In this document: positions 1-5,535 of the stretch, piece after piece
How positions within the stretch are numbered: the first letter of the stretch is position 1
Layout of the letters: every line of letters starts with the position of its first letter
NCBI GenBank assembly: GCA_905193395.1
Contig: CAJJOO010000087.1
Location: 1 to 6,455, forward strand
Direction of reading: 5' to 3'
DNA: 6,455 nucleotides
DNA from: an uncultured Porphyromonadaceae bacterium
GTDB lineage: Bacteria; Bacteroidota; Bacteroidia; Bacteroidales; Muribaculaceae
Made by a program: the position numbers and the translations under genes
The notes under the pieces: generated by a model
Database searches by the model: none
What the model was told of the DNA's origin: nothing
What the model saw: the letters and a program-made list of their open reading frames with translations, nothing else

Positions 1-738
1 CCGCTTCAAATTGATCAGATTTCGCAGGGGGGACAGATCCTGGACGGTTCCCCCGGAGCTGTTGCCCCGGTAGATGGTCAGCCGGGTCAGATTGGTCAGA
101 CCGGCAAGGGTGAGCGAGGTGAGTTTGTTGTATCCGCAGTAGAGGTTTTTCAGCGCGGTGCAGTCGGTGACCATCAGCGAGGTCAGACGGTTGTTCTGGC
201 AGTTGAGCGAAACCAGTTGGGTGGAGTTCGAAACGTTGAGGGCCTCGAAATAGTTGGAAGCCACGTTCAGGTCCTTGAGGAAGGGTGTGCCGCTCAGGTC
301 CAGTTCGGCCAGACGGTTGTTGTTGAGCGACAGTTTCACGATTTGTCCGCAACCCGTGATTGAGACGGTTGCCAGACGGTTGCGCGAGGCATTGACTTCG
401 TTGAGGGCGGCGTCGCCGTCAAGAACCAGCGAAGTGAGGTGGTTGCGCGAAACGTCAACCTTTACCAGGGCGGTGAATCCCGAAAGATTCAGTTCGCCGG
501 CCAGTTTCTTGTCCTTCCAGTTGATTGCGGTCACATGGCCGTTTTCGATTGTGATGCCTTCCCAAGTGGCGGGCGAGCGGAGGTCGGAGATTTTCAATGC
601 CTGGGCATTGGTCGCACTTTCAGCGGCGGGCTGATTGAGGAAAGCCTGCAACTGTTTCAATTCATTTTTGGCTATGCTTTGGGCCGATGCGGCCAGCGTG
701 CATAAAGCGATGACTAAGGATAATGCGATTCTTTTCAT
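1..738 (-). CDS. Secreted leucine-rich-repeat protein, C-terminus cut by window edge
   Basis: The minus strand is open from an ATG at 738 to the window edge, giving 246 codons with no stop, so this is the N-terminal part of a longer protein. It begins MKRIALSLVIALCTLAASAQ, a classic signal peptide (basic start, hydrophobic core, ASA before the probable cleavage site), so the product is probably exported. A non-repeat segment (about residues 20-68) contains a TWEGI...NGHVTAI stretch like the cap that often precedes such repeats. From about residue 69, leucine-rich repeats follow; five are exactly 21 residues apart (starting 91, 112, 133, 154, 175), with a sixth at 196. The pattern is LxxLxxxxNxLTxLxL, the short type common in Bacteroidota surface proteins. 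The repeat starting at 217 is irregular (about 24 residues, with a GNSSGG insertion). The function is unknown; these repeats usually bind proteins or glycans. It is transcribed away from the nqr operon, so a functional link is not implied. Confidence 0.88.
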   Translation of the reverse strand, partial: MKRIALSLVIALCTLAASAQSIAKNELKQLQAFLNQPAAESATNAQALKISDLRSPATWEGITIENGHVTAINWKDKKLAGELNLSGFTALVKVDVSRNHLTSLVLDGDAALNEVNASRNRLATVSITGCGQIVKLSLNNNRLAELDLSGTPFLKDLNVASNYFEALNVSNSTQLVSLNCQNNRLTSLMVTDCTALKNLYCGYNKLTSLTLAGLTNLTRLTIYRGNSSGGTVQDLSPLRNLINLKR

Positions 739-753
739 TTTTATGGAGGTTTT

Positions 754-786
754 TGAAGTTATATTTCCGTTTAGTTAATTTTCAAA
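754..786 (-). promoter_or_regulatory. Weak candidate promoter for the leucine-rich-repeat gene
   Basis: On the minus strand a TTTG (786-783) is followed after 21 bases by TAACTTCA (761-754). This partly resembles the Bacteroidota pattern TTTG, about 19-21 bases, TAnnTTTG; the last two bases of the -7 box do not match. It would leave a leader of only about 10 bases before the ATG at 738, which is short. The start codon is preceded by an A-rich run (CATAAAA). This is a guess based on position and partial consensus. Confidence 0.25.
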
Positions 787-877
787 CAACCCGGCGCGCC
801 AATTAGTTCTCACAACCAATCATTTTTTATAACAGCCATGCCATTAAACACCACAGACCAAACCCGGTGTACAGGAA

Positions 878-894
878 TTGCCCCCTGCGGGCAA
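878..894. repeat. Perfect 6-base inverted repeat in the divergent spacer
   Basis: TTGCCC and GGGCAA flank a 5-base centre (CCTGC), and flanking AATT arms extend the symmetry with one unpaired A. It lies about 30 bases upstream of the -33 box of the nqr promoter, between two genes transcribed away from each other. It therefore cannot be a terminator for either of them. It could be an operator for a dimeric regulator or a chance palindrome in a GC-rich genome. Confidence 0.35.
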
Positions 895-923
895 ATTTCG
901 TTAACAAATATATGAGGCGCCGC

Positions 924-954
924 TTTCGATTTTTAGTAATTTTCACTAAATTTG
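924..954 (+). promoter_or_regulatory. Probable Bacteroidota-type promoter of the nqr operon
   Basis: A full match to the Bacteroidota -7 box TAnnTTTG occurs at 947-954 (TAAATTTG). Exactly 19 bases upstream is TTTC (924-927), one mismatch from the -33 TTTG. The surrounding bases are AT-rich, unlike the GC-rich coding DNA. Transcription would start near 960, giving a leader of about 26 bases before the nqrA ATG at 987. This position also argues against nqrA starts upstream of the box. It is inferred from consensus and placement only. Confidence 0.65.
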
Positions 955-986
955 CAGCGATTTTTTCTAATAATGAAAAACTGTAT

Positions 987-2315
987 ATGAAACTGCATCT
1001 CAAAAAAGGCCTTGACCTGAGAATCGCCGGCGCCCTCAATTCGCTGGAAGTCAGCAGAACTGTCGACCCCGTGACGGTTGCCGTCGCTCCCGACGATTTT
1101 CCCGGTTTCGTGCCTAAACTCGAGGTCAAGGAGGGGGACGCCGTCCTTGCCGGCACGCCGCTGATGCACGACAAGAACCATCCCGCCGTGAAACTGGTCT
1201 CGCCCGTTTCCGGAAAGGTAAAGGCTGTGGTGCGCGGCGAGCGGCGCAAGATCGTGAACGTTATCGTCACCAACGACATGCGCTATGAGTCGGCTCCATG
1301 CGACACCACCCTGCCCGCCGTCGAGCAACTGTGCGCCTCCGGCCTGCTGGCCATGATGCGCTGCCGCCCCTACGACATCGTCCCCAACCCCGACATCACC
1401 CCACGCGACATATTCATCACCGCACTGGACACCGCGCCCCTGGCCGCTCCGCTCACAGCCTCGCTCGCCGAGGGCGATTCCGCCGCCATAACCGTGGCCG
1501 TGGCCGCCCTGGCCGAAATCACCTCCGGCAAAGTCTATATCTGCCACGGCAGCGACTGGAACTGCGGCGACATTCCCGGCGCCGAGATGGTGGAAGTCTC
1601 CGGACCCCATCCCGCCGGCAACCCCGGAATCCAGATTGCCAACATCGCTCCCGTGAACAAGGGCGAGAAGGTGTGGACAGCCGACATCCTCACCGTGGCG
1701 CGTTTCGGACGCCTCCTGGGCACTGGCCGCCACGATTTCCACGTAAATGTGGCCGTGACCGGCCCCGAAGTGACCTCGCCCTGCGTGGTCCGCACCGTCG
1801 TAGGCGCCGACATCAACGCCCTGGTGGCCGGAAACCTGCGCGACACCTCACACCGCCTGCGCATAATCAGCGGCAACGTCCTCACCGGCACCGCCGTGAC
1901 CGAGGCCGACGGCTACCTGCACTATCCCTACCGCCAGGTGACCGTGATTCTCGACGGCGACGACATCACCGAGTTCATGGGCTGGGCGTCGATTTCGCCC
2001 TCGAAATGGAGCCACAGTCCCTCGTTCCCCCTGCGCTGGCTCCACAAGACATTCTCGCCCGACGCCCGACTGCTGGGCGGCCGCCGCGCAATGATCATGA
2101 GCGGCGAATACGACCGCGTTCTGCCAATGGACATCATGGCCGAATATCTGCTCAAAGCCATCATCTCGCGCAACATCGACGACATGGAGGCCCTGGGCAT
2201 CTATGAAATAGCGCCGGAGGACATGGCCCTCTGCGAATACGTCGATACATCGAAACTTCCCATCCAGCAGATTGTCCGCGACGGTCTCGACTACCTGCGC
2301 AAAGAACTGGAATAA
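987..2315 (+). CDS. nqrA: Na+-translocating NADH:quinone oxidoreductase subunit A
   Basis: NqrA is the large cofactor-free subunit of the Na+-NQR complex. It sits on the cytoplasmic face against NqrB and has been implicated in quinone binding. The 442-residue product matches the usual length (about 445). It opens with MKLHLKKGLDLRIAGA, close to the family signature KGLDLPIAG. A biotinyl/lipoyl-like segment follows (about residues 71-90, SPVSGKVKAVVRG), then the conserved RPYDIVPNP and FITALDTAPLA stretches. The reading frame stays open upstream, with an in-frame GTG at 867 and an ATG at 912, but both precede the predicted promoter and their extra residues do not resemble NqrA, so 987 is preferred. 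It is the first gene of the operon; a 41-base spacer with a GC hairpin separates it from nqrB, the longest gap in the cluster. The identification is secure. Confidence 0.97.
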   Translation: MKLHLKKGLDLRIAGALNSLEVSRTVDPVTVAVAPDDFPGFVPKLEVKEGDAVLAGTPLMHDKNHPAVKLVSPVSGKVKAVVRGERRKIVNVIVTNDMRYESAPCDTTLPAVEQLCASGLLAMMRCRPYDIVPNPDITPRDIFITALDTAPLAAPLTASLAEGDSAAITVAVAALAEITSGKVYICHGSDWNCGDIPGAEMVEVSGPHPAGNPGIQIANIAPVNKGEKVWTADILTVARFGRLLGTGRHDFHVNVAVTGPEVTSPCVVRTVVGADINALVAGNLRDTSHRLRIISGNVLTGTAVTEADGYLHYPYRQVTVILDGDDITEFMGWASISPSKWSHSPSFPLRWLHKTFSPDARLLGGRRAMIMSGEYDRVLPMDIMAEYLLKAIISRNIDDMEALGIYEIAPEDMALCEYVDTSKLPIQQIVRDGLDYLRKELE

Positions 2316-2325
2316 ACCACCCCGT

Positions 2326-2339
2326 CGGCCCCCGGGCCG
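2326..2339 (+). other. GC-rich hairpin in the nqrA-nqrB spacer
   Basis: CGGCC and GGCCG flank a 4-base loop (CCCG), 11 bases after the nqrA stop. No T-run follows; the next bases are cgccttgaaaagaaaaa, leading into the nqrB ATG. It does not look like a standard intrinsic terminator. In an RNA it could protect the 3' end of nqrA or modulate transcription or translation into nqrB. The role is inferred. Confidence 0.45.
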
Positions 2340-2356
2340 CGCCTTGAAAAGAAAAA

Positions 2357-3574
2357 ATGAATCCTATAAAAAAATTTTTCGACAGGATAAAGCCCCAGTT
2401 CCGCCCCGGCGGACGCTTCTCGGCCTTTGAGTCGGTTTTCGACGGCTTCGAGACTTTCCTGTTCACCCCCGACACCACCTCGGCCCGGCGCTGCGCCGTC
2501 CAGGTGCACGACAGTGTCGACTCGAAACGCGCAATGAGCATCGTGGTCCTGGCCCTGATGCCCTGCTTCTTCTTCGGCATGTACAACACCGGCCTGCAGC
2601 ACTGGCTGGCCGCCGGCGAGACCACCTTCCCCTTCTGGTCGCTGCTGCTCTACGGCTTCCTCGACATCCTGCCGCGCGTGCTGGTGACATACATCGTGGG
2701 TCTGGGCATTGAATTTGCCGTGGCGCAGGTGCGCCACGAGGAAATCCAGGAAGGGTTCCTCGTCACCGGTATCCTGATTCCGATGATTTGCCCGCCCGAA
2801 ACACCGCTGTGGATGATGGCCGTGGCTACGGCCTTCTCCGTCGTCTTCGTCAAGGAAGTGTTCGGCGGCACAGGCTATAATATATTTAATGTGGCCCTGG
2901 TGGCCCGCGCGGTGCTGTTCTTCGGCTATCCCGCCTCGATGTCCGGCGACAAGGTGTTCGTCGCCACGGGCCAGCCCTTCGGCTTCGGCCCCGCCGTGCC
3001 CGACGGCTTCTCCTGCGCCACACCTCTGGGCCAACTGGCCACCTCTACCGGAGATGTTACCATTACAGGCGTCACCGGCGGGCCCATCACCGCCTGGGAT
3101 GCCTTCGCAGGCTTCATGCCCGGCTGCTTCGGCGAGACATCGGTAATCTGCATTCTTATCGGCGCCGCCCTGCTGCTGCTCACACGCATCGCATCCTGGC
3201 GCGTGATGCTGTCGGCCGTTGCCGGAGGCCTGCTGATGGGCTGGATTGCCTGGCAGTGCCAGACCCCGCTCTATCCCACTTCGACGCTCAATCCCTTCGA
3301 GCAACTCCTTTTCGGCGGATTTGCCTTCGCCACCGTGTTCATGGCCACCGACCCCGTGACCGGCGCACGCACCAACACCGGCAAGTGGATCTACGGCTTC
3401 CTCTTCGGCATCATCGCCGTCATCATCCGCACCTACAACAACGGTTATCCCGAAGGCGCCATGATGGCCGTGCTGCTGATGAACGCCTTCGCGCCGCTCA
3501 TCGACTGGTGTGTGGTCGCCGCCAACAAACGCCGCCGCCGCTTACGTCAAACCTCTAAGGCAGTACAGTCATGA
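2357..3574 (+). CDS. nqrB: Na+-translocating NADH:quinone oxidoreductase subunit B
   Basis: NqrB is the largest membrane subunit. It carries covalent FMN and riboflavin, passes electrons to quinone, and forms part of the Na+ path. The 405-residue product is of normal length (family about 385-415). A cytoplasmic N-terminal arm containing FDGFETFLFTP leads into multiple hydrophobic helices beginning near residue 59. Conserved blocks include EGFLVTGILIP (132-142) and KEVFGGTGYNIFN (166-178). The FMN attachment site is at 216-222, DGFSCAT, with T222 the expected phosphoester threonine. Residue 220 is Cys where the common motif has Gly (SGAT). The tail is strongly basic (KRRRR). The ATG follows an A-rich stretch (gaaaagaaaaa) typical of Bacteroidota starts. 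Its stop overlaps the nqrC start by 4 bases (ATGA), suggesting translational coupling. Confidence 0.97.
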   Translation: MNPIKKFFDRIKPQFRPGGRFSAFESVFDGFETFLFTPDTTSARRCAVQVHDSVDSKRAMSIVVLALMPCFFFGMYNTGLQHWLAAGETTFPFWSLLLYGFLDILPRVLVTYIVGLGIEFAVAQVRHEEIQEGFLVTGILIPMICPPETPLWMMAVATAFSVVFVKEVFGGTGYNIFNVALVARAVLFFGYPASMSGDKVFVATGQPFGFGPAVPDGFSCATPLGQLATSTGDVTITGVTGGPITAWDAFAGFMPGCFGETSVICILIGAALLLLTRIASWRVMLSAVAGGLLMGWIAWQCQTPLYPTSTLNPFEQLLFGGFAFATVFMATDPVTGARTNTGKWIYGFLFGIIAVIIRTYNNGYPEGAMMAVLLMNAFAPLIDWCVVAANKRRRRLRQTSKAVQS

Positions 3575-4272
3575 ACAAGCAAAGCAACCTCTATACCGTC
3601 ATCTATATCATCGTGATGGTGGTTCTCGTCGGCTCTGCGCTGGCCTATACCTCAATTTCCCTGCGCGACCGTCAGAACGACAACATAGCGGCCGACAAGA
3701 TGCGCCAGATTCTGGCCTCGATCAACATCACGCCTGAAAAAGGCGACATCATTGCCGAATTCAACAAGACCATAACCTCGCAGTACCTCGTGAACTCGCG
3801 CGGCGAGAAGGTCGAGGGCAACGCTTTCAACACCGACGTGGCCTCGCAGATCCACCTCGCTCCCGAGGCCCGCGTACTGCCCGTCTTCGAGGCTTCCGTC
3901 GACGGCAACACCAAATACATCCTGCCCGTCTACGGTGCCGGACTGTGGGGTCCCATCTGGGGCTACGTGGCCCTTGATGCCGACGCCACCACAATCTACG
4001 GCGCATATTTCGCCCACCAGGGCGAGACCCCGGGTCTGGGCGCTGAAATCACCAGGCCGTTTTTCAGCAAGCAGTTCGAGGGCAAGCACCTGTTCAAGGG
4101 CGACACTTTCATGCCCGTGGCTGTCGTGAAAAAAGGCCAGCACCCGGCCGGCGACGAGGACTATGTCGACGGCATCTCGGGCGGCACAATCACCTCCAAA
4201 GGCGTCGGCGAGATGCTCGACAACTGTCTGCGCCCCTATGCCTCGTTCCTTGATAACATTCGTAAAAAATAA
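3571..4272 (+). CDS. nqrC: Na+-translocating NADH:quinone oxidoreductase subunit C
   Basis: NqrC carries a covalently bound FMN that relays electrons between the NqrD/E iron-sulfur site and NqrB. The 233-residue product has one N-terminal membrane helix (about residues 8-29, VIYIIVMVVLVGSALAY) followed by a soluble FMN-binding domain expected outside the cytoplasmic membrane. The conserved GLWGPIWGYVAL and GETPGLGAEI (151-160) blocks are present. The flavinylation site is DGISGGTITS, with T206 the expected FMN-bearing threonine; the motif reads SGGT rather than SGAT. Loading FMN would need ApbE, which is not encoded here. It starts inside the end of nqrB (4-base overlap) and ends 3 bases before nqrD, so it is clearly mid-operon. 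It is somewhat shorter than the Vibrio protein (about 257 residues). Confidence 0.97.
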   Translation: MNKQSNLYTVIYIIVMVVLVGSALAYTSISLRDRQNDNIAADKMRQILASINITPEKGDIIAEFNKTITSQYLVNSRGEKVEGNAFNTDVASQIHLAPEARVLPVFEASVDGNTKYILPVYGAGLWGPIWGYVALDADATTIYGAYFAHQGETPGLGAEITRPFFSKQFEGKHLFKGDTFMPVAVVKKGQHPAGDEDYVDGISGGTITSKGVGEMLDNCLRPYASFLDNIRKK

Positions 4273-4275
4273 GCC

Positions 4276-4902
4276 ATGGCCGAAAAGATTTCAAACAAGG
4301 CGGTGCTGTTCAACCCCTTTTCAAAGAACAACCCCGTAATCGTGCAGATACTGGGTATCTGCTCGGTACTGGCCGTGACGGTGAAACTCGAACCGGCCAT
4401 CGTCATGGGCCTGTCCGTTATCGCCGTCCTGGCATTCAGCAACGTGATAATCTCGCTGATACGCAACACAATTCCCACCTCAATCCGCATCATCGTCCAA
4501 CTGGTTGTGGTAGCCGGGCTTGTAATCATCGTCAGCGAACTGCTGAAAGCCTATGCCTACGACGTGAGTGTCCAACTCTCGGTGTTCATCGGCCTTATCA
4601 TCACAAACTGTATCCTCATGGGACGCCTTGAGGCCTTCGCCATGGCCAACCGCCCCTGGCCCTCCTTCCTCGACGGTATCGGCAACGGCATCGGATATGC
4701 CTCGATTCTGGTAATCGTGGCCTTCTTCCGCGAACTGCTGGGCAGCGGCACCCTGCTGGGCTATACCGTGGTGCCCCAATGTTTCTACGACGCCGGATAT
4801 GTGAACAACGGCCTGATGATTCTGCCCCCCATGGCGCTGATTCTCGTGGCCTGCATCATCTGGATCCACCGCTCGTTCAACAAGGACCTTCAGGAAAAAT
4901 AA
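4276..4902 (+). CDS. nqrD: Na+-translocating NADH:quinone oxidoreductase subunit D
   Basis: NqrD is a small integral membrane protein of about six helices that pairs with the homologous NqrE in inverted topology. Together they hold an iron-sulfur site inside the membrane. The 208-residue product shows the two family cysteines, C29 in LGICSVLAVT and C112 in ITNCILMGRLEAFA, at the same numbers I recall for Vibrio cholerae NqrD. Other signatures are SFLDGIGNGIGYA and the FFRELLGSGTLLG block. Homologous RnfE/RsxE proteins exist, but NqrA and NqrF in the same operon settle the identity as NQR. It begins 3 bases after nqrC and ends 3 bases before nqrE. Confidence 0.97.
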   Translation: MAEKISNKAVLFNPFSKNNPVIVQILGICSVLAVTVKLEPAIVMGLSVIAVLAFSNVIISLIRNTIPTSIRIIVQLVVVAGLVIIVSELLKAYAYDVSVQLSVFIGLIITNCILMGRLEAFAMANRPWPSFLDGIGNGIGYASILVIVAFFRELLGSGTLLGYTVVPQCFYDAGYVNNGLMILPPMALILVACIIWIHRSFNKDLQEK

Positions 4903-4905
4903 ACT

Positions 4906-5523
4906 ATGGAAAATCTCAATATCTTCATACGGTCGATTTTCATCGACAACATGATTTTCGCCTACTTCCTGGGAATGTGCTCGTTCCTGGCGGTGAGCAA
5001 AAATGTCAAGACGGCCCTCGGCCTTGGAATCGCCGTTACCTTCATGCTTGTGATAACCCTGCCGGTCAACTATCTGCTCAACACCTACGTGCTGCAGCCG
5101 GGCGCCCTGGCATGGCTCGGACCGGAATACGCCGAGGTCGACCTCAGTTTCCTCTCGCTCATACTGTTCATCGCCGTAATCGCCTCGATGACACAACTGG
5201 TGGAAATGGCCGTCGAACGCTTCAGCCCCTCGCTCTATGCCTCGCTGGGCATCTTCCTGCCCCTGATTGCCGTGAACTGCTCCATCCTGGGCGGTTCGCT
5301 CTTCATGCAGCAGCGCGGCTTTGAAAGCACCTGGACCGCACTGAGCGCCGGTGCAGGCTGGGGACTCGGCTGGCTCCTGGCCATCACCGCCGTCGCAGCA
5401 ATCCGCGAGCGCGTAACCTCCTATTCGAACGTGCCCGGGCCCCTGCGCGGTGTCGGCATCACCTTCATCATCACCGCCCTGATGGGTATCGCCTTCATGA
5501 GTTTCCTGGGCATTAAACTTTGA
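4906..5523 (+). CDS. nqrE: Na+-translocating NADH:quinone oxidoreductase subunit E
   Basis: NqrE is the partner of NqrD; the pair forms the membrane-embedded iron-sulfur relay between NqrF and NqrC. The 205-residue, largely hydrophobic product has about six membrane helices. The expected cysteines are C25 (YFLGMCSFLAVSK) and C125 (LIAVNCSILGG). Further family signatures are GIFLPLIAVNC, AAIRERV, and the C-terminal LRGVGITFIITALMGIAFMSF. Between the two cysteines the loop before VDLSFLSL (around residues 65-82) appears about six residues longer than in Vibrio, probably a lineage feature. It starts 3 bases after nqrD and is followed by nqrF after 12 bases. Confidence 0.97.
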   Translation: MENLNIFIRSIFIDNMIFAYFLGMCSFLAVSKNVKTALGLGIAVTFMLVITLPVNYLLNTYVLQPGALAWLGPEYAEVDLSFLSLILFIAVIASMTQLVEMAVERFSPSLYASLGIFLPLIAVNCSILGGSLFMQQRGFESTWTALSAGAGWGLGWLLAITAVAAIRERVTSYSNVPGPLRGVGITFIITALMGIAFMSFLGIKL

Positions 5524-5535
5524 ATCTGTAAAATC

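Noticed and set aside
254..705. Plus-strand open frames opposite the leucine-rich-repeat gene
   Set aside because: They are antisense to a gene with a clear signal peptide and regular repeats, and have no features of their own.
793..800. 8-base palindrome GGCGCGCC in the divergent spacer
   Set aside because: Its symmetry does not extend into the flanks, and such GC palindromes are expected by chance in a GC-rich genome.
867..986. N-terminal extension of nqrA from the in-frame GTG at 867 or ATG at 912
   Set aside because: Both starts lie upstream of the predicted promoter, the added residues do not resemble NqrA, and the ATG at 987 gives the conserved N-terminus directly.
1298..2206. Plus-strand open frame (302 codons) inside nqrA in another frame
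   Set aside because: The product is an Arg/His/Pro-rich low-complexity sequence typical of a shifted frame in GC-rich DNA; nqrA is certain in the real frame.
2291..3304. Minus-strand open frame (337 codons) opposite nqrB
   Set aside because: It is antisense to nqrB with skewed Gly/His/Glu/Ala composition and no recognisable motif; it is a codon-bias shadow.
4276..5523. Possibility that the membrane subunits belong to an Rnf complex
   Set aside because: NqrD and NqrE are homologous to RnfE and RnfA, but NqrA and an NqrF with ferredoxin plus FAD/NADH domains in the same operon identify Na+-NQR; no RnfB or RnfC is present.
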